The notes: generated from the sequence alone by a model not told the origin. 64,000 nucleotides of DNA from Cohnella ginsengisoli (GCF_029525555.1 NZ_JAPDHZ010000004.1:62001-126000); one strand, 5' to 3'; positions 36,818 through 46,312 are shown, counted from the first letter of the stretch. Numbers and translations: made by a program.

Positions 36818-37483
36818 TCATTGGTCGGAGTCGGGCGGGAACAGGCCCGACAGCGCCGCGAACGGCAAGTTCTCGAAGTGGCCCGTTTTGTAGACGACTT
36901 CGGACTCGGTCTGCGGCTCCTCGGCCGGCTTGTTGCGCCGGAAGGACAAGCGGTCGTAAAGCTTTACGAGCACCTGCGCCGTATTGAGCGCGTCGTCGAG
37001 CGCCCGGTGATGGGAGCCGGAAAACGGAATCTCGAGCATTTCGAGCGCCGCCTTGAGCCCCATCTGCTGGTGCTTTTCCAGCTTGAACACTTTGGACAGC
37101 ATTTTCTGCAGGTTGTTGTGATTGATCATCCACTTCGTGTCGATCTGCATCTGACGGCATTCCTGCAGCAGCTGGCGCAAGTCGTCGGGTCCCCAAGCGC
37201 ACAGGAAATACTCGTCGGGACCGATCCAGGAGACGAAGGCGGCTATCGCCTCCGGAAGTCGGCTCGCGGCGTCCACGTCGTCCTGGGTGATGCCCGTGAA
37301 GGCGGTCGTATCGTTAGAAAGCGTCGGCACGACGGTCGGACGGACGAACGCTTGGAACGTATCGAGGATGCCCGGAACGCCTTCGACGAGGCCGACTTTG
37401 GCCGCGCCGATCTCGATGATCTCGGCGATCTGTCCTTTTTTCCGGCGAACGGTCATCTCCAGGTCATATACAATGTAAGTCAA
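36818..37483 (-). CDS. DEDDh 3'-5' exonuclease, DnaQ/KapD fold
   Basis: 221 residues from a TTG at 37483, seven bases after GAGGTG, giving LTYIVYDLEMTVRRKKG; the longer frame to 37576 has no site. DLE is the first acidic pair, and SHHRALDDALNTAQV the His-Asp motif of the DEDDh class. It is most like KapD, a B. subtilis protein that slows entry into sporulation through the KinA pathway, but DNA or RNA exonuclease function is equally possible. Confidence 0.78.
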   Translation of the reverse strand: MTYIVYDLEMTVRRKKGQIAEIIEIGAAKVGLVEGVPGILDTFQAFVRPTVVPTLSNDTTAFTGITQDDVDAASRLPEAIAAFVSWIGPDEYFLCAWGPDDLRQLLQECRQMQIDTKWMINHNNLQKMLSKVFKLEKHQQMGLKAALEMLEIPFSGSHHRALDDALNTAQVLVKLYDRLSFRRNKPAEEPQTESEVVYKTGHFENLPFAALSGLFPPDSDQ

Positions 37484-37600
37484 TGAATCACACCTCGGGC
37501 CGTCCGCGCGGCGGTGCGCCTCGCGGAACATCGCGTAGTTATTAGTCCGGCTTAACGTATTATAGACCTCCGCCAATTATTTGTCATGGTGTTCACGGCA

Positions 37601-37642
37601 AAATGCCGGCGGCCGTCCCCGGAAAGGGACGATCGCCGGCAT
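37601..37642 (-). terminator. Terminator after the DUF2269-like gene
   Basis: On the minus strand GATGCCGGCGATCGTCCC and its near-complement form a long stem followed by ATTTTG. Confidence 0.7.
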
Positions 37643-37665
37643 CGGGCCCGGACGGTAAATAGGCG

Positions 37666-38160
37666 CTAAAGCGTGGGCTTGAAAAACATGAGCAGAAAAA
37701 GAACGATGCCGAGGACGGTTGCCGCGTAGTTGATCGCGTTGACCTTGGCTACGCCGGCTTGGAGCTCTGAGGAAGCTTGCCGGTCGGCAGGGCCGGTGTC
37801 GGCATGCGCTCTGGCCGCGACGTTGGCCGCAGCCCGGGACATGAAGGCGATGACGACGATCTGGATGAGCACGTAATCGGCGATCGCGGCGACGATCCAG
37901 AACTGGTCCCAGCCATAGTCGCCGAGCCAGACGAGCAGAAGACCGGAAAGTACGGCAAGAGAGCCGAGAATTTTGGGGAACATCTCAAGTTTGGCGGACA
38001 GCCTCAGCGAATCGCGCAGTTGCCCGAGCGTCTGGCCTTTGCGCAGCAGGACATGGCCGAAGTAGGTCGGTCCGATGCCGACGACCGCGGAGATCACGTG
38101 AATCGCGACAAGAATGCCGAGCCAATTTTCCTTTAGATAAGCGTACCCTGTTAACGACAT
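37666..38160 (-). CDS. Four-helix membrane protein, DUF2269-like
   Basis: 164 residues with four membrane segments (about 13-35, 61-80, 85-108 and 145-162). IHVISAVVGIGPTYFGHVLL near the N-terminus is typical of small integral membrane proteins of the DUF2269 type, with a conserved His in helix 1. Start follows AGGAGAAAGAAC. Function unknown. Its promoter region holds a perfect 30-bp palindrome. Confidence 0.65.
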   Translation of the reverse strand: MSLTGYAYLKENWLGILVAIHVISAVVGIGPTYFGHVLLRKGQTLGQLRDSLRLSAKLEMFPKILGSLAVLSGLLLVWLGDYGWDQFWIVAAIADYVLIQIVVIAFMSRAAANVAARAHADTGPADRQASSELQAGVAKVNAINYAATVLGIVLFLLMFFKPTL

Positions 38161-38189
38161 TTTTTGTTCTTTCTCCTCTCGATTAAACG

Positions 38190-38219
38190 GAATAATCCCA
38201 TGCTAGCATGGGATTATTC
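38190..38219. promoter_or_regulatory. Perfect 30-bp palindrome between divergent genes
   Basis: The half-site GAATAATCCCATGCT is followed directly by its reverse complement, with no loop and no mismatch. It lies 30 bases upstream of the minus-strand membrane protein and 163 bases upstream of sbcD. The lack of a loop and of T tracts fits a dimeric repressor operator better than a terminator. Confidence 0.6.
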
Positions 38220-38344
38220 GCCCGGCAGTCACGATTTTCGATGACAATCGCGTATGACGAGTCATAGAGGGGATGGCAATGACGAACCGATAATGTAACG
38301 GAGTAGAAATGCTTTCCGCGACGCTTCGCGCGCCGACGGTGTTG

Positions 38345-38350
38345 TATAAT
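38345..38350 (+). promoter_or_regulatory. TATAAT box before sbcD
   Basis: A perfect -10 hexamer 33 bases before the sbcD start. No good -35 is visible at 16-18 bases, so strength is uncertain. Confidence 0.4.
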
Positions 38351-38382
38351 GAACAAAAAGAATGACAAGAAGGTGTTCGTCT

Positions 38383-39588
38383 TTGAAATTTTTCCATACC
38401 GCGGATTGGCATCTCGGGAAATTGATCCAGAACGTATACATGACCGAAGACCAGCGATATATACTCGATCAGTTCATGCGCGATATCGAGGAGGAGCGGC
38501 CCGACGCGGTCGTGATCGCGGGCGATCTGTACGACCGGGCGGTACCGCCGACGGAGGCCGTCGGATTGCTGGACCGTACGCTGCAGCGCATCGTGCTGGA
38601 GCTTGCGACGCCGGTGATCGCTATCTCGGGCAATCACGACAGTCCGAGCCGGCTGAACTTCGGGAGCGGCCTTATGAAGGCGGCGGGCCTGCACATGGCC
38701 GGCGAGTTCGACCCTTCGACGGGCCCGGTCGTGCTGCGCGACGCGGACGGGCCGGTACATTTCCACCTCGTGCCGTTCGCAGATCCGGCAGCGGTGCGCC
38801 TCGCGCTGAGGGACGAGACGATTCGCTCCTACGACGGGGCGATGGCCGCGATCGCGGATCGAATCCGCGGCGCTATGGACCCCGAGGCGCGCCATGTGCT
38901 CGTCGGACATGCTTTCGTGACGCCGCGCGGCGAGTCTGAGCCCAATACGAGCGATTCCGAGCGGCCGCTCTCGATCGGCGGCACGGAGCACGTGAGCGCG
39001 GCGCATTTCCGCGGCTTTCATTATACGGCGCTCGGGCATTTGCACCAGGCTCACTTCGTCGGTTCGGAGACGGTCCGCTACGCGGGATCGCCGCTCAAGT
39101 ACTCGATCTCCGAGGAGCGCCACCAGAAGGGGTACCTGATCGTGCAGATGGACGGAACGGGCGGCGTCTCGGTCGAAAAGCGGGCGCTCGTGCCGCGGCG
39201 CGACATGCGCACGGTAACCGGATATATCGAGGAAATCGAAAGGCAGGCGCCTAGCGAGGATTACATATACGTCAGGCTGCTGGACGAGCAGCCGGTGCTA
39301 TCTCCGATGGAGCGCGTAAGGTCGGTCTACCCGAACGCGATGCACGTGGAGCGGGAGCTGGCGATGCAGCAAGTCGCGGCTTCTTCCGAGGAAGGGATAG
39401 CGCCGGGCGGCAAAGCCGGCATGGACATGCTGACGCTGTTCCGCGCGTTTTACCTGGAAGCGAAGGGCGGAGAAGCGTCGGACGAGACGGAGCGTCTGTT
39501 CCTTGCGGCGCTGCGGGATATCGAAAAAGAGGAGGATGAGCGACATGTTGCCGGTACGGCTGACGATGACGGCGTTCGGGCCGTATAA
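38383..39588 (+). CDS. sbcD: Exonuclease SbcD, nuclease subunit
   Basis: 401 residues from TTG at 38383 (MKFFHTADWHLGKLIQNVYM), eight bases after AAGGTG. Metallophosphatase motifs in order: HTADWHLG, GDLYDRAV, ISGNHDSPSRL, GHAFVTP and YTALGHLHQ. The Mre11-like subunit cuts hairpins and protein-blocked DNA ends with SbcC. Its 3' end overlaps sbcC by 44 bases. Confidence 0.95.
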   Translation: MKFFHTADWHLGKLIQNVYMTEDQRYILDQFMRDIEEERPDAVVIAGDLYDRAVPPTEAVGLLDRTLQRIVLELATPVIAISGNHDSPSRLNFGSGLMKAAGLHMAGEFDPSTGPVVLRDADGPVHFHLVPFADPAAVRLALRDETIRSYDGAMAAIADRIRGAMDPEARHVLVGHAFVTPRGESEPNTSDSERPLSIGGTEHVSAAHFRGFHYTALGHLHQAHFVGSETVRYAGSPLKYSISEERHQKGYLIVQMDGTGGVSVEKRALVPRRDMRTVTGYIEEIERQAPSEDYIYVRLLDEQPVLSPMERVRSVYPNAMHVERELAMQQVAASSEEGIAPGGKAGMDMLTLFRAFYLEAKGGEASDETERLFLAALRDIEKEEDERHVAGTADDDGVRAV

Positions 39589-42500
39589 GGACAAGGAGGT
39601 CATCGACTTCGCGGAGCTGTCGGGCAACCGCCTGTTTCTGGTGTCCGGCAATACCGGCGCCGGCAAAACGTCGATCTTCGACGCGATCTGCTTTGCGCTG
39701 TACGGGGAGGCGAGCGGCGAGGACCGCAGCGACGTCCGCATGCTGCGCAGCCAATTCGCCTCGGACGAGCTGTACACGTCCGTCGAGTTCGAGTTCGAGC
39801 TCAAGCGCCGGACGTACCGCATCCTGCGGCAGCTGCCGCACGTGAAGACGGGCAACAAGAGCGCGACCGGCGAAAAGTACGAGTTCGTCGAGACGACCGG
39901 CGGCGAAGAGACGATGATGGTCGATCGCCATGCCGTCCGGCAGATCAACGAACGGATGCAGACGCTGCTCGGGTTGACGAAGGAGCAGTTCAGCCAGATC
40001 GTCATGCTGCCGCAGGGCGAATTCCGAAAGCTGCTCACTTCGGATACCGAAAACAAAGAAGAGATTTTGCGGCGGATCTTCCGCACGCACCTGTTCAAGT
40101 TCGTCGCCGAGTATTTGAACGAGAAGCGCAAAGCGTTCCAGTCCGAATGGGAGCTGGCGAAGCGCGATCTGGACATGCAGGCGGCCAACCTGAAGCTGTC
40201 GCTGGCTCAGCGGGAAGGCTCCGCGCTCGTGCGCGTGCTCGGTCAAGAGCACTTCAACGTGCACCAGGTGCTCGAGGCGCTGGACGAAGAGATGGCTTAT
40301 TACGAAGGCGAAAAAACCGTCCGGCAAGCAAGGCTCGAAGAGGAGAGCCGGCTGCACAAGACGCTGGTCGAGCGATATCATGCGGCCGCGCGCGTGAACG
40401 AGCTTTACGGCGAGCTGGACCGCAAGACGGCGGAACGCCAGCGTCTCGAAGCGCGAATCCCGGAGGTCGAAGGGAAAAAACGACGGCTCGCGCTGGCGGA
40501 GAAGACGCTGCCGCTCGAGGTCCGGGAGCGGCTTCGCGAGAGCGCGCAGGCGCAGGCGAAAGCGGCTGAGGGGCTACGGCAGTCGGCCGTAGAAGCGTCG
40601 GAGCGGGCGACTCGCGAGCTTGCCGCCGCGGGGGAGCGCCATGCGCAGGAGGAGCGGCGCGGCGAGCGGCGCGAAGCGCTCGTGCGCGAGCTTGAGCGGC
40701 TCTCTCGCGACCTGCCGGCCGTTCGCGAGCTGGAGGAGCGTCGCGCGTCGCTTGGCCGGCTCGAGCGCGAAGCCGCGGCGGCGCTGGGCGAGCAGCAGGC
40801 GGCAGAGGCCGCCGCCTCCGCCCGGCAGGAAGCGCGCAAGGCGCTGGCCGAGCGCGCGCGGCAGGCCGAGGCGGCGGTGCGCGGACTGCCGGAGCTCGCC
40901 GAGCGCTTCGAGCGGATGCTGCAGGAGGCGACGCTGCTGCGCGAGTACGTGCTGCTCGGGCGCGCGGCCGTCACGCAAGCGGAAGAGGAAGCGGGGCTTC
41001 GCCTCGCGCACGAGGAAGCCGCGAAGCGCTACCTGGCGATGGAGGCGGGATGGCTCGAAGGCCAGGCCGGCCAGCTGGCCGCGCATCTGCACGAGGGGAA
41101 GCCGTGTCCCGTATGCGGCAGCGAGGCGCATCCCCGTCCGGCCGAGCCGCCGGCCGACATGCCGACGCGCGAGGCGCTGGACCGCCAGCGCGGGGACAAG
41201 GCGGAGCGGGAGACGCAGTATCTGGCGGCGAAGGCGAAGCGGGAGCACACGGATGCGCAGTTGCGGGACAAAGCGGGCGAGATCGAACGCGGCGGACGCG
41301 ACCCCGCGCAGGCCGAGACGGCATACGCGGAGCTCGTCGAGAACGGCAAGCGGATGCGCGTCCAAGTGGACGGGCTCAAGGCGGAGCAGGCGGCGCTGGA
41401 CGAGCTGCGGCGCAAGTTGGCGGAGGCGGAGACCGCGCTAGAAGCCGCGGTCGCGGACAAGGAGCGCCGCACGGCCGTCGCGCAGGAGCGGCGTACGGCG
41501 CATGCCGCGGAGCAGGCGGTCTACGAACGAACGCTGGCCGGGCTGCCCGAGGGGCACCGGACGCTCGAGGCGCTGCAGCGGCTGCTCCGTGAGGCGGAGC
41601 AGGAGAAGGAACGCCTGGACGCGGCGTGGCGGCTTGCGCAGGAGCAGCTGCGGCAGGCGGGCGAACGCCAGGCCGCGGCGGCGGCTCATCTGGAAGGCGC
41701 GGAGCGGCAGCTGACCGAGGCGAATGCGCGTCAAGCGGAGGCGCAGGGCGATTTTGGCGCGGAGCTGGTTCGGGCGGGATTCGCTTCGGAGGCCGACTAC
41801 CGGGCGGCCAAGCTGCCGGAGCGGGATATGGCGGACATGAAGGCGGACATTGAGCGATTTTTGGCCGGTCTCGCGGCGGTCGCGCGGCAGATCGAGGAGC
41901 TGGGCGTCCAGCTCCAAGGCAAGGAACGAGCCGACCTGGCCGCGCTCGCAGAGGAAGCGGAGCGGATGGAGATGCAGGCGGAGGCGACGCGATCGTCGCT
42001 GCGCGAAGCGCAGACGCATCTGGACAAAGGCGCCGAAGGTCGCGCCAAATTGCTGGAAGCCGAAGACAAATGGCGGAAGTCGGAGCGGGAGTTCCAGCTC
42101 GTCAAGGATCTGTACGACGTCGTGCGCGGCGACAACCGCCACAAGATTTCGTTCGAGCGCTACCTGCTCGTCGAATTTCTCGATCGTATCCTGTCGGCGG
42201 CCAACCTGCGTCTGCGGACGATATCCGGCGGACAGTTCTATCTCGTACGCAGCGACCGTCGGGAAAAGCACGGCAAGCAAAGCGGTCTCGGCCTGGACGT
42301 CTTCGACAACTACACCGGGCAGCTGCGCGACGTGAAGACGCTCTCCGGCGGCGAGAAGTTCAACGCGTCGCTCTGCTTGGCGCTCGGTATGGCCGATGTC
42401 ATTCAAGCTTACGAGGGCGGCGTGTCGCTCGAGACGATGTTCATCGACGAGGGCTTCGGCTCGCTCGACGAGGAATCGCTGAGCAAGGCGGTCGACACGC

Positions 42501-42637
42501 TCGTCCAGCTCCAGCAGACCGGACGGATGATCGGCATCATCTCGCACGTACAGGAGCTCAAGCAGGCGATCCCGGCCGTGCTCGAAGTGAAAAAATCGGC
42601 CGACGGCTGCAGCTATACGAAGTTCCGGATCAGTTGA
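39545..42637 (+). CDS. sbcC: Exonuclease SbcC, SMC-like ATPase subunit
   Basis: 1030 residues and frame intact. ATG 39545 follows GGAGGATGAG. Walker A is GNTGAGKTSIFDAI, the Q-loop region QFSQIVMLPQGEFRKLL. Two long coiled coils flank a zinc hook CPVCGSEAH (about residue 520). The signature LSGGEKFNASLCLALGM and Walker B MFIDEGFGSLDEES complete the ATPase head. It opens DNA ends for SbcD. Overlap and shared frame spacing show an operon. The coils are unusually Ala/Arg/Glu rich, in line with the GC content. Confidence 0.96.
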   Translation: MLPVRLTMTAFGPYKDKEVIDFAELSGNRLFLVSGNTGAGKTSIFDAICFALYGEASGEDRSDVRMLRSQFASDELYTSVEFEFELKRRTYRILRQLPHVKTGNKSATGEKYEFVETTGGEETMMVDRHAVRQINERMQTLLGLTKEQFSQIVMLPQGEFRKLLTSDTENKEEILRRIFRTHLFKFVAEYLNEKRKAFQSEWELAKRDLDMQAANLKLSLAQREGSALVRVLGQEHFNVHQVLEALDEEMAYYEGEKTVRQARLEEESRLHKTLVERYHAAARVNELYGELDRKTAERQRLEARIPEVEGKKRRLALAEKTLPLEVRERLRESAQAQAKAAEGLRQSAVEASERATRELAAAGERHAQEERRGERREALVRELERLSRDLPAVRELEERRASLGRLEREAAAALGEQQAAEAAASARQEARKALAERARQAEAAVRGLPELAERFERMLQEATLLREYVLLGRAAVTQAEEEAGLRLAHEEAAKRYLAMEAGWLEGQAGQLAAHLHEGKPCPVCGSEAHPRPAEPPADMPTREALDRQRGDKAERETQYLAAKAKREHTDAQLRDKAGEIERGGRDPAQAETAYAELVENGKRMRVQVDGLKAEQAALDELRRKLAEAETALEAAVADKERRTAVAQERRTAHAAEQAVYERTLAGLPEGHRTLEALQRLLREAEQEKERLDAAWRLAQEQLRQAGERQAAAAAHLEGAERQLTEANARQAEAQGDFGAELVRAGFASEADYRAAKLPERDMADMKADIERFLAGLAAVARQIEELGVQLQGKERADLAALAEEAERMEMQAEATRSSLREAQTHLDKGAEGRAKLLEAEDKWRKSEREFQLVKDLYDVVRGDNRHKISFERYLLVEFLDRILSAANLRLRTISGGQFYLVRSDRREKHGKQSGLGLDVFDNYTGQLRDVKTLSGGEKFNASLCLALGMADVIQAYEGGVSLETMFIDEGFGSLDEESLSKAVDTLVQLQQTGRMIGIISHVQELKQAIPAVLEVKKSADGCSYTKFRIS

Positions 42638-42727
42638 ACCGAATTCGGCCTCAGGCAGGCAACATTTGTCTATACCGGCGCCCCCCGTCATATATATGAA
42701 CCAAAAAAGACGAGAGGTGTGGGACGT

Positions 42728-43078
42728 TTGGACAAGGCTGCGGTGAAGCGGTTTTACGACCTCAAAAGCAAACAGAAGGAAATCGAAAAAGAGCTGTCGG
42801 AGCTGCGCGGGGAAATCCTGACGTATTGCGAGGCGGAGGGGCTGTCTCAGGCGGAGATCGGAGGCTACAACGTCAAGATCGTGCAGCAGGAACGAAGGGA
42901 ATACGACGACGAGAAGCTGAAGGCGGCGCTCCCCGACGACGAGCTGTGGCGGCTCGTTTCCCGCGCGGATCCGTCGAAGCTGGCGGGGCTCGTGAAGCTG
43001 AACGTTCTTAAAGAAGAGCAGCTTTTCGGAACTTATGCGTTAAAGAAAATCGCGCTGGTCCATGTAGAGCGGGAATAG
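42728..43078 (+). CDS. Small coiled-coil protein, function unknown
   Basis: 116 residues from TTG at 42728, nine bases after GAGGTG. The N-terminal third is a charged helix (FYDLKSKQKEIEKELSELRG), followed by a short globular part with VKIVQQERREYDDEKL. It resembles small phage- or recombination-associated proteins in style, but I do not recognise a family. It lies 90 bases after sbcC and may be read from the same transcript. Confidence 0.65.
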   Translation: MDKAAVKRFYDLKSKQKEIEKELSELRGEILTYCEAEGLSQAEIGGYNVKIVQQERREYDDEKLKAALPDDELWRLVSRADPSKLAGLVKLNVLKEEQLFGTYALKKIALVHVERE

Positions 43079-43121
43079 CCGGGATTTCGCGGCGATTCCG
43101 CTGCACTTTATAAAGCACGCC

Positions 43122-43150
43122 AAAGCGCCGGTCCCGTCGACCGGCGCTTT
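43122..43150 (+). terminator. Terminator after the sbcDC region
   Basis: AAAGCGCCGGTC pairs with GACCGGCGCTTT over five bases; the T tract is interrupted (GCTTATTT). Confidence 0.7.
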
Positions 43151-43317
43151 GCTTATTTGCGCTTGCCGACACGATCGTTACTTTTACCGATGCTTCATGA
43201 AGCGCTCCGTCGTCTCTCCAGGTTATGCCGGGAGCAGGCGGTGGCGGGCAGGTTCGCGATGGAGATTTATCGGCGAAGCGGGCCGCTCCGCGCGGGAGCA
43301 GCCTTCTTGCCGTCCAT

Positions 43318-44022
43318 TTATTTTTTTGCTTTGTAAAACTCGTGGTACAGCTTCATGAGCGCCCGCTTTTCGATCCGCGAAACGTAGCTTCGGCTGATGC
43401 CGAGCTCCCGCGCGATCTCGCGCTGGGTACGTTCGTCCCCGCCTTTGCCGTCCAAACCGAACCGGCCCCGGATGACCTCTTGCTCCCGTTCGTCGAGAAT
43501 ATCGAGGTTTTGATAGATTTTGCTTTTCTCGATTTTCAGCTGCACCTTTTCGACGACGTCGTCGGGCTCGCTGCCCAGAATATCTTGCAGCGTGATTTCG
43601 TTGCCTTCTTTATCGGTTCCGATCGGATCGTGAAGGGAAACGTCTTTGCGCGTTTTTTTGAGCGATCTCAAATGCATCAATATTTCGTTCTCTATGCAAC
43701 GCGCCGCGAACGTGGCGAGCTTCGTGCCTTTGCCGACCTGGAAGCTCTCGATCGCCTTGATAAGGCCGATCGTGCCGATCGAGATCAGGTCTTCGAGATC
43801 CTCGCCCGTATTGTCGAACTTTTTGACGATATGCGCGACCAGCCGCAGATTGTGCTCGATCAGCAGGTTGCGCGCCCTGGCGTCGCCTTCTGCCATAAGG
43901 CCTAAGTATTTGCTTTCCTCCTGCTCGGACAAGGGCTGGGGGAATGCATTGTTTTTGACGTAAGAGACGAGCAAGGAGAGCTGCTTGATGAAGAGCGCTA
44001 TCGAGGTAAAGAATCCGGGCAC
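43318..44022 (-). CDS. sigK: RNA polymerase sporulation sigma factor SigK (pro-sigma-K)
   Basis: 234 residues from GTG at 44022, seven bases after GGAGGAGG. The first 19-20 residues (PGFFTSIALFIKQLSLLVS) form the hydrophobic pro-sequence that SpoIVFB removes, just before YVKNNAFPQPLS. Region 2 reads LIEHNLRLVAHIVKKF and EDLISIGTIGLIKAIESF; region 4 has DEREQEVIRGRFGL and REIARELGISRSYVSRIE. It directs late mother-cell transcription. The gene is uninterrupted, unlike B. subtilis, where the skin element splits it. A seven-A run at 43653-43659 is in frame here. Confidence 0.96.
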   Translation of the reverse strand: MPGFFTSIALFIKQLSLLVSYVKNNAFPQPLSEQEESKYLGLMAEGDARARNLLIEHNLRLVAHIVKKFDNTGEDLEDLISIGTIGLIKAIESFQVGKGTKLATFAARCIENEILMHLRSLKKTRKDVSLHDPIGTDKEGNEITLQDILGSEPDDVVEKVQLKIEKSKIYQNLDILDEREQEVIRGRFGLDGKGGDERTQREIARELGISRSYVSRIEKRALMKLYHEFYKAKK

Positions 44023-44142
44023 GTGAAGGCCTCCTCCGGTTGTAAGTTCAGGTTGACGCGCGACCATTACCATTCTATGTGGGCCGGCGCCCATCCGTGC
44101 CTGTCAGGGGGAAAAAGGACGGCAGCGCCGATCGTTTCGCAG

Positions 44143-44173
44143 CGAATCTCCCCATCTTTTCCCATCCATAACC
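44143..44173 (+). promoter_or_regulatory. Weak candidate forespore (sigma-G-like) promoter of spoVAC
   Basis: CGAATC (44143-44148), 18 bases, then CATAACC (44167-44173), resembling sigma-G elements. The spoVA operon is a sigma-G target in B. subtilis. The match is partial. Confidence 0.28.
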
Positions 44174-44234
44174 TTCATCACCTCGGCAAATAATGATTGG
44201 GACTACAGTCCGAACCGGAAAGGGGATGGCAGCC

Positions 44235-44729
44235 ATGGCGACCAAAGAGGCCGGAAGAGGTCCAGCTTCTTACAAGCCGTTGTCCATGTCGCCCAAGGAA
44301 TACCAGCAATTCGCCAAAAGCCGGCAGCCTTCCCGGCCCGTTTTCGCCAATTGCGTCCGCGCTTTTTTGGTGGGCGGCTTCATTTGCTTCATCGGCGAAG
44401 GCGTGCAGCATTTTTTTATGGCCGCGTTCGACATGACGAGCCGCCAAGCGGGCAATCCGACCGTCGCGGTGATGATCCTGATCTCCGTCATCTTGACCTG
44501 CCTGGGCGTATACGACAAGATCGCGCAGTGGGCGGGCGCGGGGACGGCGGTTCCCGTCACCGGCTTCGCCAATTCGATGTGTTCGGCGGCGATCGAGCAT
44601 CGCAGCGAGGGGCTCGTGCTCGGCGTCGGCGCCAACATGTTCAAGCTGGCGGGCTCCGTCATCGTATTCGGGACCGTCGCGGCCTTTTTCGTCGGGATCG
44701 TCTACTGGATCCTGGGGGTGAGTCACTGA
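44235..44729 (+). CDS. spoVAC: Stage V sporulation protein AC
   Basis: 164 residues from ATG 44235 after AAGGGGATGG. YKPLSMSPKEYQQFAKSRQP is the N-terminal family signature; membrane helices follow (FLVGGFICFIGEGVQHFF, AVMILISVILTCLGVY) and GAGTAVPVTGFANSMCSAAIE near the middle. SpoVAC is part of the inner-membrane channel that moves dipicolinic acid into the spore and out on germination. Stop and spoVAD start overlap (TGATG). Confidence 0.95.
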   Translation: MATKEAGRGPASYKPLSMSPKEYQQFAKSRQPSRPVFANCVRAFLVGGFICFIGEGVQHFFMAAFDMTSRQAGNPTVAVMILISVILTCLGVYDKIAQWAGAGTAVPVTGFANSMCSAAIEHRSEGLVLGVGANMFKLAGSVIVFGTVAAFFVGIVYWILGVSH

Positions 44730-45735
44730 TGCTGCAGGGCAGGCGAACGTGGATCTTCGAAAAGCCCCCCGGTCATCGTCGGCACGGGTACCGTCGTCGG
44801 CCCTGACGAAGGCGAAGGGCCGCTGGCGAGCGATTTCGATCTCGTGCATCCCGATATGACGATCCAGCAGCCGAGCTGGGAGAAGGCGGAGCGGCTCATG
44901 CTCGAGCAAGCCTCCGATATCGCGCTTTCCAAGGCGGCGCTGTCGAAGGACAAGATTAACTTTTACGTGGGCGGCGACCTGATCAACCAGATCATCAGCA
45001 GCACGTTCGCCGCCCGCACGATGGGCGCGCCTTACTTGGGCGTGTTCGGCGCCTGCTCGACTTCGATGGAGTCGCTGGCGCTGGCCGCGCTGCTCGTGTC
45101 TACGGGAGCGGCCCGCTACGCGATAGCCGGTACGAGCAGCCACAACTGCACGGCGGAAAAGCAATTCCGCTACCCGACCGAATACGGCTCCCAGAAACCG
45201 CCGACCGCGCAATATACGGTGACCGGCGCGGGCGCTGCCGTCGTCGCGGCGGAGGGCGACGGGCCTCGAATCACCTCGGCCACGATCGGACGGATCATGG
45301 ATCTCGGCCTCAAGGATCCGTTCGACATGGGCTCGGCGATGGCGCCGGCCGCCGTGGACACGATTCAGGCGCATCTGCAGGAGACCGGGCGCGACCCGGG
45401 CTACTACGACATGATCGTGACCGGCGACCTGGCGTCGGTCGGCCATCCGATCGCCGCCGACCTGCTCAAGCGGCACGGCGTGCCGATCGCGGAGACGCAG
45501 TTCAATGACTGCGGCCTGCTCGTCTTCGACCTCGCCAAGCAGGCCGTTCAAGCCGGCGGCAGCGGCTGCGCCTGCTCCGCGACCGTCGCGTACGGACATT
45601 TGCTCAAGCGGATCGCGAAGGGGGGAGCTGAAGCGGCTGCTCGTCGTGGCGACGGGCGCGCTGCTCTCGCCGCTGTCCTTTCAGCAGGGCGAGAGCATTC
45701 CCTGCATCGCGCATGCCGTATCCATCGAACGCTAA
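44729..45735 (+). CDS. spoVAD: Stage V sporulation protein AD (two frame breaks)
   Basis: About 334 residues after joining. A thiolase-fold protein that binds dipicolinic acid on the outer face of the spore inner membrane. TWIFEKPP continues to VIVGTGTVVGPDEGEG if one of six C at 44765-44770 is dropped. GVFGACSTSMESLALAA and GTSSHNCTAEKQFRYPTEYG are family signatures. One of six G at 45620-45625 must go to join KRIAKG to ELKRLLVVATGALLSPL and reach the stop at 45735. Middle gene of the operon. Confidence 0.93.
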
Positions 45736-45757
45736 TCGATCCAAAGGAGGACTTCCG

Positions 45758-46108
45758 ATGCAATATTTGTGGGCATTTCTGGTCGGCGGGGCGATCTGCA
45801 TCGTCGGCCAGCTGTTGTTCGACGTTGCCAAGCTGACGCCCGCGCATACGATGGCTACGCTTGTCGTAGCTGGCGCCGTGCTGGACGGCCTCGGCCTGTA
45901 CGATCCGCTCGTCGACTTCGCGGGCGCCGGCGCGACCGTCCCGATCACCAGCTTCGGCAACGCGCTCGTCCACGGCGCGCTGAGCGAGCTGCAGGAGGTC
46001 GGGTGGATCGGGATCATCACCGGCATCTTCCAGATTACGAGCGCCGGCATTTCCGCGGCGATCATTTTCTCGTTTTTGGCGGCGCTGGCGGTCAAGCCGA
46101 AGGGATGA
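45758..46108 (+). CDS. spoVAE: Stage V sporulation protein AE
   Basis: 116 residues from ATG 45758 after AAAGGAGGACTTCC. Helices WAFLVGGAICIVGQLLF, TMATLVVAGAVLDGLGLY, GATVPITSFGNALVHG and IFSFLAALAV give the short, 'b'-type SpoVAE. Last gene of a minimal AC-AD-AE set; AA, AB and AF are not here. Confidence 0.94.
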   Translation: MQYLWAFLVGGAICIVGQLLFDVAKLTPAHTMATLVVAGAVLDGLGLYDPLVDFAGAGATVPITSFGNALVHGALSELQEVGWIGIITGIFQITSAGISAAIIFSFLAALAVKPKG

Positions 46109-46253
46109 ACGATGTTTAGGTAAATTTTAGGCGGCTGCGGTCGGAGAGACGAGGCGTTGAATTGCGCCTGCCCGCAAGTCGAAGCGATTCGCCTGCGGGC
46201 GCGGGTTGCCGCGCTCCGTATCGCTTTTTGGGACGCCATGCTTATTTCCAACT

Positions 46254-46287
46254 GCCGGTTCGCCTAGCGCGAATTGGCTTTTTTTTC
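46254..46287 (+). terminator. Terminator of the spoVA operon
   Basis: GCCGGTTCGC pairs with GCGAATTGGC (two G-T pairs) over CTAGC, followed by eight T. The rest of the 282-base gap before moxR holds no gene. Confidence 0.82.
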
Positions 46288-46312
46288 TATGATTATTTGG
46301 AGTTTTGCAAAA

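Noticed and set aside
43318..44022. Skin-type element interrupting sigK
   Set aside because: The sigK frame is continuous from pro-sequence to stop.
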